Under the pieces are notes generated by a model, which saw nothing but the letters and a program-made list of their open reading frames with translations, was not told the origin of the DNA and ran no database searches. A stretch of DNA of 64,000 nt from Toxoplasma gondii ME49 (lineage: Eukaryota; Apicomplexa; Conoidasida; Eucoccidiorida; Sarcocystidae), in contig NC_031480.1 of the NCBI RefSeq assembly GCF_000006565.2, positions 1,070,144 through 1,134,143 of the forward strand, given 5' to 3'. This document shows positions 12,001 through 22,897 of the stretch, one piece after another. Within the stretch, counting starts at the first letter, position 1. The number at the start of each line of letters is the position of its first letter. Position numbers and translations under genes: made by a program.

Positions 12001-14768
12001 TACCCTTTTTGTCAATCCCCGTTTCTCTTCTCAGATACATCCACAGCGTAGGACGGACGGCGCGTATGGGTAGGAGCGGTGTGGCTGTGACGATCTACCA
12101 TCGGGATGGCACAGAGCGTCTGCAGGTGAAGAAGCTTTTGCATGCGCTGCGTAGTGGCCTGAACCAGCCGGGCGAGAAAGCCGGCAAGGGCAAGAAGGGG
12201 AAAGGAGACAAGGCGCAAGATGGCAGCTTGGCCAGTGGACCTCGCGTGTTTCAAAGGAGAATCGACGCGGACAAACTCGAGATGCTCGAGAAAAAGGTAT
12301 GTAGGCCGAAAGAGAAAAGGGTCCCTCAGTCCGTTATCAAGGGGAACTTGGTACTGCAGCAACGGTTATTTCTACGCAGATCTCACAGGGGAACAGACAG
12401 AGACAAGGTCGTCGTTCAGATCGGCCAAAAACAACGGCCTCCCGTAGAGCTTGTATACAGACGCTGGTTTCTCAAGAATACGCTGGACACCAGTGTACTT
12501 AACGCACTGACCAAGGTGGTCGTGCATAGCACACTAGCAAGAGGATCTGCTTTGGTGTGCTCGGAATGAAACTGCAACCTCTACTTGTGATGTGTTGCCT
12601 TTTTCAGGTCAAGTCGCTGCAAGGAGACATCGTCCGCGAGCTGAAGCGAGAGAAACTGGAGCGAGAAGTGCGTCTTGCTGAGCTCCATTTACAGAAGGCA
12701 GAGAACCTACAAACGCATGCAGGTACGCGAGCCGCCGTCGTGTTCTGCTGAACGAGTCTAGTCCTTTTTCGCAAGAGTTTTTCATTAGAGTGCACATTTC
12801 GTGTGTGGAGTCTGCAATGCCGCCACTGGTTTCTGCAGATGAGATATACTCAAGGCCTATGCGACAATGGTTCATGACAGCCAAAGAGAAGCAGCGATTG
12901 AAGGACGAGTCTAAAGCTCTCGTAGGAAAGGACGCAGAAGAACGAGATGCACTTGAAAGGGCTCGTGCCTCCTCTAGTGATGAACGCAACGGCAGAGCAC
13001 CCCTCAGTGAAGATGAAGCGGAAGAAGACAGCGAGACTGAGGCAGACAACGCCGATCAAATGGACAGCGACGACGAAGAGGATGTGGCAGATGAATCCAA
13101 CTCAGGTGAGCCTTCTGAGTTCATAAGAGAGGCTGGCTGCAGAGACAGCCCACCTTCTGTCATTTGCACTTGCTATCGGCAAACTATATACGCAAAGATG
13201 CAGCAGCATGATCTACGAAAGTGTCATGCTAACAGAGTTCCTCACATTGCCACTATGCTTTCACTGGCTATAAACGCATGGTCGAAACAGCGGAGTCTTT
13301 TGCCAAGTGTGGAAATTTCTGTCCTCTCTGGCCGGTAATAATAGTCTCAGTGTATTTATGTACTCATGTGTAGAGCAGTGGCTTTCCGGCAGAAGACCCA
13401 TTTTCGTTCCCCTCAGCCATGCACTTTATGAATGCTTCTCAAGGGCGGGGCAGGGGGGTTAGACAAATGTGATGAGCACTGGTAATGTCCGTGTTGCTGC
13501 GATGTCTGAAAGCAGCTCTCTAGCCATATTCGAGAGATGTTGGAATCCCGCTTGCAGAGCTCCAGGAACAGAATGAGAAGTATGAACGTGTGACAAATGA
13601 GAAGATACATGCTGTGTGGACGCGTGTGATTTGCTTTCGTCACGGCTTCTGCTTTGTTTCCGTACAGACGACGGGGAACTACCCGAGTGGATCACGGCGT
13701 GCAGCGACGACAGCCAGAGTGTGGAAGACGAGATTGAAGAGCCTCCTCCAAAAAAGAAGGCGAAGGCCGTAACAGTGAAGGAATTCAAGGCCACCAAGCC
13801 GAAAGCGCAACCCATCGGAGGAAACAAGGAAAAGAAGAAGCAGGAGAGACTGACACCCAAGCAACGCGAGGTACACACGCTCCAAGAGCGTCCGAATACT
13901 CGTTCATGCGCCCTAACCTATTGGCAGCATTTTTCACTGTCATTCGGTATTCTCCCAAACTAGCCTTGTTCGGTTGCATCTGGGTGTTTTGCGTTCAGAG
14001 GATGAAGGAACTTCAATTCATGAAGGCTGCAGCTCGTTCCGCGAAGAGGTAAGTGTCCGCGTCTACTCTCTGCGCAGCGTGTGTTGTATCACCACTGCTT
14101 TCACCAGCTGGTCATCCGTCGCGCCGTGACATTGTATGCTTTAATCTCCTGAGAAACTCCAACTTTCTACTTCCACGACAACGTCGGATACTGTTTGGAT
14201 CCTTTGCCGTATCATTCATCGAGTTTGCTCACAACGTTGCAGAAAGGTCGGCGTTCGCTCGTTCCACTGCCTGGTGGGATTTGTTCTTCCAGAGTTTGTG
14301 CGCACCTTTCTCTGTTGGTCCGCATTAAATCCTGTCTGTTTTCTTCCGCCTTCAGGCCGGTTGTATCTGTGTCATTTCTAGAACTCTTTTGCAATGCCTG
14401 TGACACTCCCATAGACTCCATTCGCATGCACTGGGTTAATGGTTTACTGTGTGTGTGTGTGGTACCAGTGAGGGGAAACGTGGTGTCTCTTCGCATCAAT
14501 TGAGTGATGTGATAGGTTTTTCCTCCTCTGTGTCTGCAGAAGTCAAATGCCCAAGCGGCTGCGCGTGACCCACACTTCTCCAAATGACGTCCACAACAAC
14601 TCAAGGCGGCCAAAGAACCAAAAGAAACGGAAACTAAAGGCTAGTGGCTGGCGCGCAGAAGAACCGAAGAAACCACAGGGCGGCAAAAACGAAAATAAGA
14701 AGCAAAGAAATGTCAAAACGATGGGCAAAAAAGCCTTTAAATCGAAGGGCCGGTATAAACGCCGATAA
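5987..14768 (+). CDS. DDX27: DEAD-box RNA helicase, DRS1/DDX27 type (ribosome biogenesis)
   Basis: Fifteen exons: 5987-6697, 7092-7191, 7672-7748, 8141-8275, 8807-8914, 9479-9556, 10159-10488, 10778-10887, 11526-11639, 12035-12296, 12608-12722, 12839-13105, 13668-13870, 13999-14048, 14540-14768. They sum to 2889 nt, a 962-residue protein. After a basic, then strongly acidic N-terminus (about 80-180) come the Q motif (PTHIQ, 247-251), Walker A GSGKT (271-275), PTREL (316-320), TPGR (365-368), DEAD (390-393), SAT (421-423), ASRGLDI and HSVGRTAR (591-598). The C-terminal part is coiled-coil-like, acidic, then lysine-rich, ending KGRYKRR, as in DRS1/DDX27. Family members remodel pre-rRNA during 60S subunit assembly in the nucleolus; the basic ends fit that place. 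Motif VI has Ser where many helicases have Arg. An acidic insert lies between motif III and the second RecA-like domain. Start chosen at the first ATG of the open frame. Family call is strong; orthology to DRS1 rests on motif spacing and tail. Confidence 0.92.
6237..6378 (+). repeat. GAA/GAG-rich low-complexity tract encoding poly-Glu
   Basis: An imperfect run of GAG, GAA and GAC codons in exon 1 of the helicase gene, coding an almost unbroken Glu/Asp stretch. The complementary strand reads as a serine-rich frame that is only a shadow. Confidence 0.9.
8683..8710. repeat. (AT)n microsatellite in DDX27 intron 4
   Basis: About fourteen AT units, roughly 100 bases upstream of the exon 5 acceptor. 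Likely length-polymorphic between strains. Confidence 0.9.
9050..9110. repeat. (TA)n / TATG microsatellite in DDX27 intron 5
   Basis: An alternating TA tract interrupted by a few G residues, within the intron between 8914 and 9479. Confidence 0.9.
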
Positions 14769-15638
14769 GTCTGAAGACTTAGAACGCCACAAAGAGTTGC
14801 GATAATCTTTGTGCAAAAAAACGTATACCGCAAGTGACGGCGCTCGTTTTTCTGCTGGTGGTTTTCAGCCGGATCGCTGTGCCAATGGTAAACCTTTCGT
14901 TCCAATCAACAGCAAATGTCACCGTAAATGGTCAGATTTTAGCTGTTGTCCATTGCAAGTACTTTACAAACTCAGACACCGTCCATCACGGACACTGTCA
15001 AGACCGTTGTGCCGTCCGAACTAACTGGAACGAGAGTTTAAAAGTTCGGTGTGTACCAGGATTCAACAGTGTGACAGTCACTGCAGGGTATGCTATAACC
15101 CCTGTAACTGTGGTGGAACAATCAGAGTCACTTGCTTCTCACGAAAGTGTAACTGTTTTCCACGAGAGTTCATAAGGGTCGCTAGGGCATGACTCCGGTG
15201 AAAAAGAGAAGGAGCGGCTCAGAAACCACGGTGTTCGACCGAGAATTCGACTTTGGAGAAACAACGGAACGATTTGCTGGACTGCGCAGGCACGTCAAAT
15301 AGCCAGACGGATAGGGGCCAAGTCGCCAGAGAGAGAGAGAGCCCTCGGGTATGTTCCTTTATCAACTTGAGGAGGTGCAGCAGGTGCAGTTATGGGTAAT
15401 ACAGGTGTGCAAATCGCACTGCATGGCAAATACTACATTATCACATGTTCCACTCTGTGTTATCCCTTGGAGCAATGAAAAAGTAGATTCAAGCTGCGAT
15501 ACGGACACGAAGGGAGCGCGTCGGTCTAGCCGACGAGAGCTTTGGTCCCGAACGCATCCAAATAGCTAAAATTGGAGGAGGAAAGGCAGAGGACCGCAGC
15601 CGTCGTTAGAAACAGACGACAGTTTGGCCGTGAAATGG
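14769..15638. other. Convergent intergenic region, DDX27 / NUDCD2
   Basis: The 3' ends of two genes face each other across 870 bases. A plus-strand frame at 14834-15175 (113 codons) starts with a hydrophobic stretch, but it overlaps the expected 3' UTR of the helicase and is not called. Nothing else is visible. Confidence 0.5.
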
Positions 15639-17968
15639 TCACTTATACGATACGCCGCCCATGAATGTCCGCGGATCCGGAGCATTTCCTGAAAGGAAAT
15701 TCGCAGAAACACACACAAAACAGGAATAGGTGGTTTCCACGTGGCGCACCTACTGGCACTCCTGCCGGTAAGATGCCTTGCCTTACCCCTTTTGCTGTAT
15801 CCACCAGGTTTAGCCCCCGACCCGAGAGTACTCTACTCGTTGTACACGCATCATCGCTCGCGAAGGCTGGAAGATAGAGATTCTGGCTCTGTGGAAGAAA
15901 AACACTGCTATATACCACAAAGTAGAACACCTTTTGTGCGCGGGTCGCTCCTTTCCTGGCGGCACGAAGCCAGAGGAACTTGGCGCAGGCTCAGGTTACC
16001 TACCACAGAACCTCTTACTAAACGCTGTCCTAACATGAGCGCATGTGAGGGTGTCTTCGATCACTCAACGGCCCTCCCGAAATAAGAAAAGGGTTCCACA
16101 TACGAGGGACGTATGAAAGACTCACCGCTGAATGTCGCTCCAGAGAAGTCGAACCCGGGATTCTGAGAGCCAAGCGCACAAATATTACTATTTGAACAGC
16201 TCTGTTGTCGGACACAGATTAGTACATTTTCGGAAGCAGTAGCCGTTTCGCAATCCAAAGCGGAGCTTATCGCAAACTGAGATCGAACGGAACCAAACGA
16301 TCCGGTCGGGAGTTTTAACCGGGACGAAACGACGCAGGCGACACCTCACACGGGACTAAACAGCCTGTGTCACATAACGGACGGCGAACGCCAGCAACGG
16401 ATTCCTCACCTCTTCCTGGAACCGTTCAAGCATCAACTTCTTCTGAACTTCTTGCTGCAGACAGCGCAGACAGGCCAAGTCTCCCGCACTTTACGCGGAT
16501 CGAAAAAGACACTTGCCCTCATGAAAGAGTCGGAAGAAGACTCCCGGCTACGGATGCGGCGCAGTTACACCCCTAGTCACAGGGTGCTCAACTAAGAGGC
16601 GCCCATTACAAAATCCAGACGAAACCCCGAGCTGAAGCCTTTCTTTGGAAGCGACTTATCTTGCTGGGATCCTTTACGCAAATAGCACGAGTTAAGGCGA
16701 GGGGCAGCACTTGCTAGACCCCAGTCATTTTCATATACGTGCATGCATACCACATCGTATTCACACACATCTGTATCCGTGCATAAATATTCACGTATAC
16801 ATGCATATAGATATATCCTGCCGAATCTCTTGCTACAAAGCCGGGCTAGATTCTCTAACAAAATTTCTCACCTGACTGAACGGATCGAGAGCGCCACCAT
16901 GTCCTTTAAGTGCAGCATTCCACACTTCTCCCTTCTTCATCTTGACCAGTAAAATGTGGAGTTCCCCGTCCTCTGAAAAAGAAACAAATTGAGCAAATGC
17001 AAAGGACCTGAACTAAGTCGAAAAGCATGCCTGGGTGAGTGATTCCCCTCGGCAAAACTCTAGTCAGAAAATTGTGCTACCAAGCTTGCACAAACCAGAC
17101 TGCAGGTCACTTCGCATCAAGCTAAACGACACCATGCGGTTAATTCAAAGCGGAGACATTCAGGCTGAACGGCAATCTACGGGTGATTCAGGTTTCAGTG
17201 TTTTGCTCACCTATCATCCACACTGACGGATCCACGTTTACGGTTGACTCCGTCGGCGCCTAAGCGAGAACCAAAAGAAACGAACGAACGAAAAGTTAGT
17301 GCAGCCGTTCCTAACGCCTCCTGGAACACGCGAAACGGGACTGGTTATCCTCATCTGTGTGTTCGGGGACCTACAGAAAAGAGAGGCGGTTTTCCTTTCA
17401 GACCCACGGTCAACGTCGTGGGCGTTATCTTGATATCGAGGTCCTTCGCCTTAGCTCCTTCTGGAGGTTTCAGGTACAGGTGAACTTCGTCCAGCGACTG
17501 TTCCCATTCATAGACAAGCCGGCCTACACCGAACGGCATCATACAGAGACAATTGAGCGAGTATGTCGCCAGGCCTCCTCTTAACCGGAAAGACCCTAGA
17601 TCACGTTCAAGAAATCAATCGAAAAGTAAGTTGAAAACCACAATGGCGATGGCGATTTGCTCCTGGTATCAATGAATTGTACGGAGGCGTGTGGCATTAC
17701 ACGAGGAGATATGTGGCGGAGGTGTGTAGCCTCATTTATGCACAAATGTATATCTTTCGGTGCATACTGCACACGTGTGCATGCAGCCACGTGCCACCGG
17801 GACCGTTTATATGTTGATGCGGATGCACGAACACAGGTTTATTATATCCTGCAGATAAACCGAAAAAGATGCACTCAACATACCTTGGTCGTAGAAGGGC
17901 CGGCGACCCTTCGCAGAGGTTTCTGCCTTCTTCAAGAGAGACATGTCCCCGACACCGCCAGGTATCAT
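15639..17968 (-). CDS. NUDCD2: NudC-domain protein, NUDCD2 type
   Basis: Seven exons: 17884-17968, 17375-17523, 17211-17259, 16872-16972, 16410-16454, 16126-16162, 15639-15688. They sum to 516 nt (171 residues), close to the length of animal NUDCD2. The CS/p23-like domain is clear: YEWEQSLDEVHLYLKPP, then DIKITPTTLTVGLKGKPP, then SVWMIEDGELHILLVKMKKG and EVWNAALKG. The C-terminal family signature NPGFDFSGATFSG follows a helix reading QEVQKKLMLERFQEE, and the protein ends PDPRTFMGGVSYK. CS-domain NudC proteins act as Hsp90 co-chaperones and as partners of LIS1/dynein; the role here is inferred from family only. All introns are short with GTRAGN donors. Two in-frame Met codons, at residues 1 and 9, could serve as start; I used the first. 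An open stretch lies upstream in the same frame, so a longer first exon is not excluded. Confidence 0.93.
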
Positions 17969-19814
17969 CTTCCCCAAAGATTTCTCGCTTTCTTGAACGA
18001 TGAAGGATATATGTTGACCGAGAAAGATGAGGTCGCTTCTTCCACCGAACGCAGCTTCTAGTGACCCTGGATTACGGCGCTGTCCTTTCCTGTCCTGGTC
18101 AACAGGTTGAACCGCAGCGGGGCCGAATCCCTCGATGACGGTTTGCAAAAATACAAAGTTCCAAAGAAAGGCACGGCATTTAAAGCCACGTTCACACTGA
18201 TAGATAAACACTATTGTCAAATTAGTCAGCAAGTAGGTCTGGAAAGGCTGTGCAAAGCTACGCATGCGATGTTGGAACCTCCGCGAAATCCCGACTACCT
18301 GCTAACGGAAAATTCCCACTGTGCGCAGAAACAAAAAGAAAAAACTGAAGAAAAGACTAAAGATTTTCGGGTTTATCCATGCGACGCGAATAGCTGGTAC
18401 CAAATTGTCACACACTTCCACAAAGCAGCCTGCGCGTAGTAGTTGCGCGTTGCAAGGCGACAAATGGGAGATTCTCCGAGGGGTTGTTCTTCTAGAGTAG
18501 CTGGAAGGTCCAGGCAAGAAAACTATGCTCTAGATGGCAACAACGGTAGCCTTACAGAAGATTGCTTGAAAAGGTAGTTAGTGTACGCTGGGAAAAGGGA
18601 GCGTTGTTCGATGTATAGTTACGGTTGACCCGCCCTGAGGAGCTCTGACAGGAGGAGGCAAAATCCAATAGCCTGGGGGTCACCACCTCCAGGGTCACGA
18701 ACGAAAGGGCATTTGGCCGGGTTTACGGCCCGCTTTCTGTAAGCAAAATCAAGGTCTCCAACATGTACTGTCTCTCTACGTACACTCGTTTCAAATAAAC
18801 AGAAAGCAATCTGTGCTAGTGAGGTATTACGACAGCATGTCTGCTTGGATTATGGTGGGCGTAAGATGTGCTGATGTAACAGAAGTTGACCACGGAGATC
18901 TTCCTAGCGAATACGCAGAAGCCTATGAATCCTCTATTATCGATAAATCAGAGGAGAAAGAATGTCTGACAGTCTCGCCGAATATAACACAATTTCATAT
19001 TCCAACGGACTGCTATCTGCTTCCCGCTCTCTGTCATGGCTGCTCATTTGACTGGGTAAGAGCTAGAAGATGAGAGTGCGATACTTGCTCTCACTACAAT
19101 ACTGTTCATTCTCAGAGCGCAGTGCGTATTGATAACGGATGAGCTTCGGATCGTTGTCCGTGCTCTGCACAAACGATGTAAACCGAATAGCGACGCCCTA
19201 ACACGTGACCCAATAATCCTGGCAGACTTCCGCAGATAGCAGAGTCACTCACTGGGCATTGATTAATGTATGCAGAACGCCATGTTTCTGTTACTTCCGC
19301 AGAACGCCGGTTCAATGCCAAAATGGCATTTTAGAAGAAACACCAGAATATTTGCAATCCGCTGAGGAAACGATTCTCCGTCATGACAAACGGACATCAA
19401 CCGGCACCAGACTCCGGGTCAGGACGTCGAGGTCAAGCCCTTGACGATTTACAACGAAAAATGAATACCTCTCGGAAGTAATGCGATTACTTAAATCACG
19501 TAATTGGATGCACAGTATGGTACCATACAACTACGAAAGCGGTCCTGCACCATAAGTGTGTTCTTTGTACCAAAAACGAAGCGCACTGCTTTTCCCGGTT
19601 ACCCACCGTACCAGGGGAACCAGCGAATCTCCTGTCCACATGTTTTGGCCGCGAGAATGCGTATCGTAAAACCCGTGCAAATTTCATATTGGTCGCCGCC
19701 CCGTAAATCCCACCACCGCAGCCGTCGCAGGCGGCTTATCCTTTGATGCAGGGACGCGCACAATGCAAATTGCATTCCATTCTCTATTCTTGTAAACACC
19801 TTCGTAGTCACCTC
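17969..19814. other. Intergenic region between two minus-strand genes
   Basis: Holds the 5' side of the NUDCD2-type gene and the 3' side of the acetyltransferase-protease gene. No frame looks coding. A hydrophilic open frame runs on from NUDCD2 exon 1 to about 18265, probably 5' UTR. Confidence 0.5.
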
Positions 19815-22800
19815 TCATCTGTTCCCTGTTGGCGCGCCTTTTATATTCAAGAACCCCCGAACTAGAATGGCTCGGTTTCTCAACTTCATTTCACGGGCGT
19901 GAGGGAAAGCAGTCTTGTCGACTTTCCACAGTTGTGCGTTCGAGTTCATGAGATGGTCCCAGAGTGCTACACTTAATAGTCGGGACCTGCCGTGCTGAAT
20001 CACGACTGCCCTGCCCGAGTGCGAGGCATTTGCCACCGTCAAATACGGCTCACCACATGCACGCGGACACTCCTCGATTCGATGCCGCAGACGTTGCTCG
20101 GAAACGTCGTCGTTAGACAACTCTCGCGGCCCGGTCGGCTGCTGAGCACTTGTGTCATGATCAGTTTTCTTCTCGTCCCCGCCACTTGAGGTGGGTGACG
20201 CGGCGCATTGTCCGCCAGATACAGAGTTGCCTGCCTCATCACCAGACGGCGATAGCAAACCCGCCTGGGAAATAATCACGCTTTGCTGAGACTTTCGGCA
20301 CGCGTGCCCCACAATTACCCCATAATGAGCCTTACGGCCTCCTTTGATGACAGGGCATCCTCCCTCAGAATCATATGGAATAATCATGAGCCATCCGCGA
20401 TCCACAAACGAGGTGAACTCAGTCCATGCATTCCTGTGGAGAAGAATCCTCTGTATATCTGCTGTGGCGTGCGTTCCCCCGTCAGCCGTGTTACAGTCGA
20501 CGTCGTGGCAGCAGGCGAATTCCACTAGCGCGGCGTCAAGGTGTGCGCCTACGCGCGCGAGACGAACGAAGTCGTACACACTGAAAAGCTCGCCGTCCAT
20601 AGAAACTCCCCAATCTCTCGACAACTTCAACAAATGGTCTCCTAGAATGGCAGCATCCCTAGCCACTGCTGTACCGCCTGCATCTCCTGTACTGGTGATG
20701 GGTTGCCCCTGGCGTTGCTCCGTGTTCGCGAAAAAAGTGGATGCCATGCAAAGTGCACTGATGCCACACGATGGCCCAATCTGTCTGCACCATGGGGTGT
20801 CCAGTAGTTTGTAGGTCCAACCAGTGCGTGTGCAACCCGTTGCGAAGTATCCCTGTGTTGCCGTGGGTTCGCACAGATTCGAGATGCTTGTCTCTGCTTT
20901 CTGGGCCAACAAGGTATTGCAGCTGAGAGCGTTTGCTTGCATCGTACCTCGGAATTCGTTTGCCCTAGCTGCCGGAGAGCTATTTGTCAGCAAATCCAGA
21001 CTAGTAGACACTTCGACACAGCGCTGAGACAGTGGGAGGTGTTCGGGTTCTGCTATGCACGGACCCACGCGCTTACGAAGCCATATATCTCTGCTGGATG
21101 GGTCGTTGATCCGCTGGTCTGGGTTTCCGGAACCGGCAGCTGCCATTTGTCCCAGAACGTTGGCTTCATTTTTCCTACCCATGGCCAGCGCTTGTCTGTT
21201 CATCATATTCTGGAGAGTGGAAATCATTGCTTCCTGTTGAACCGAGCTCAAGCGGGAAAGACAGGGACTTTCAACCTCCATAGCCAGACACCGCTGGTAG
21301 CTGCAAAACACAAATGCGCAACAAGTAGGAAGTGTTTTGGGTGACGCGGCGGTACAAAAGTGTACCACCCGTCGATGATAGGAGACGACCAGTCTCTACA
21401 GATCCAATTCTCCATAAACCAGTAGTTAGCCAGAGTTGCTTATATTGAGAGGTGTGTAAGGAAGCACCTGATAGGAAATCAGTCCCTGCTGCCCTCCCGT
21501 GATAGAGAAAGAGCCGCATCGTGTGTATACTGTGATTTGCCAGAACACTTTGTGTCCCCTGCGAGACAGCCGAACAACATCAGCCCTCAGAGAAGCCGCT
21601 ACGCATTATCGTAAAAAGGATTTTTGTTGCGACCCGCGAAGCCTTATCCACATTCCTTGTCCTTGCAACGGTTCAGTGGCCACCAAATATCAGAAAACTC
21701 ACCCAAGTTTCTCATAGAATCCCGCTGCGGCACGAGTCCATAAAACCACATAGTCCGCCTTTAAATCTACAGAAGCAATAGTCTCCACCATGCGCATAAG
21801 AAGCTGTCCCCAGCCTTTTTTCCGCACTCGAGCATCCACCGCCACGTAAGTGACCGCAATATACCGCGCCGGGCATCCAGCTAGTGAACAGGCCTGTGAA
21901 AGGTAGGGGGAGAAACAGTCAATAATATACCTTGATCTGGAGACAGTGTCACGAATTCATCAAATTGCTTTTAGAGTGGCTGCTCAACGACTTTGATCGC
22001 AACACTGGACAGATCTCGAAAAAAACAGTGCATCAGCGTGGATCTACAAGGAACACTCCCACTAGCAACCGTGCAGAGTGGGTGTGAGATGTTGTTAACG
22101 TGAAACCAAACCCGGTGTAGACACCTATGTGGGCTCTCGGTAACCGCCAGCGGCGGAGTGTGGGAAAGAGGATCCACCGGTAGAGTGCGACACTGTAACA
22201 CGGGCAATGGATCGTCTTCAGAGTGGTAGCTCACCAGTAACCTTGCATGTCCGATCACAGAGGATCCAGCCACCATCAAAAAGCTGCACGGAAGCGTGTA
22301 TCCTGAGTTTTTGTTTTGTATGGTTGCCGCGGAACTACACAAGAACTGTTTGAGTGCGATACTGTTTTGTCCTCGGTGCGTAGGCGAAGTTATCATCTGC
22401 TGAGCGAGACTTGATGCGGACCGCGAGCCTCGGTCACCTGCCTCAGCGCTCCTCGTCCACAATGATGGCCACTCTGTCGTCAAGATGTGAATAGCCTGAC
22501 ATATCCAATTCTCGACCTGCTTGCCCTCCATTTGATTCCGATGTGACGGGCCAAGCGGTGACACGGAAACACAGCCGCGAAATTTTCTATCCACCTCTTC
22601 ATCAGCGTGTGATGCAGAGGTGACACTCCAGTGAGCATCTTCTGATGGCGCTTGCGCAGAATACCACTCGGCATCATTCTGACAGCTTGCTCTCTCGCTG
22701 GGAGGCACCACAAGAGAAGCCACATGGACTCCCATACAGCAATCCCGACCGGACCGCTCCGAGGGGGAATAGCTTGAGTTTCCATCATCGATTTCTGGTT

Positions 22801-22897
22801 GAGAGGTTCTGCATTGCTGCATGCATTGGTCACGGCCAAGTCGCACGCCAATGACACGGAATGTGTTACTACTGGCAGTGTCAGCGGGTTTGGCCAT
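19815..22897 (-). CDS. Fused NAA80-like actin N-acetyltransferase and ACTMAP-like actin maturation protease
   Basis: Three exons, 22235-22897, 21703-21893 and 19815-21300, sum to 2340 nt (779 residues). Residues about 120-290 form a GNAT domain: AIHILTTEWPSLWTRS resembles the first helix of NAA80, then SFLMVAGSSVIGHARLL, the acetyl-CoA loop RKKGWG (245-250), and FYEKLGY (280-286), which is created exactly across the second splice. Exons 1 and 2 join as GHARLL/ACSLAG in phase 0 at a GTGAGC donor. Residues about 450-760 match ACTMAP (human C19orf54), a C39-like cysteine peptidase: QIGPSCGISAL with Cys463, IIPYDSEGG followed by KAHYGVIVGH with His610, and LWDHLMNSNAQL with Asp733. In animals ACTMAP removes the acetylated first residue of actin and NAA80 acetylates the new end; both are cytosolic. 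Start has a good context (accATGG). The 150-residue linker looks disordered. Each half is a confident family match; the fusion depends on the exon 2-3 join. Confidence 0.85.

Noticed and set aside
21304..21702. Possible extra exon in the fusion gene after the acceptor near 21560
   Set aside because: Joining there breaks the GNAT motif and runs into a stop, whereas joining directly to 21300 restores FYEKLGY and keeps the frame.
22480..22857. 125-codon minus-strand frame
   Set aside because: An out-of-frame shadow of exon 1 of the acetyltransferase-protease gene.
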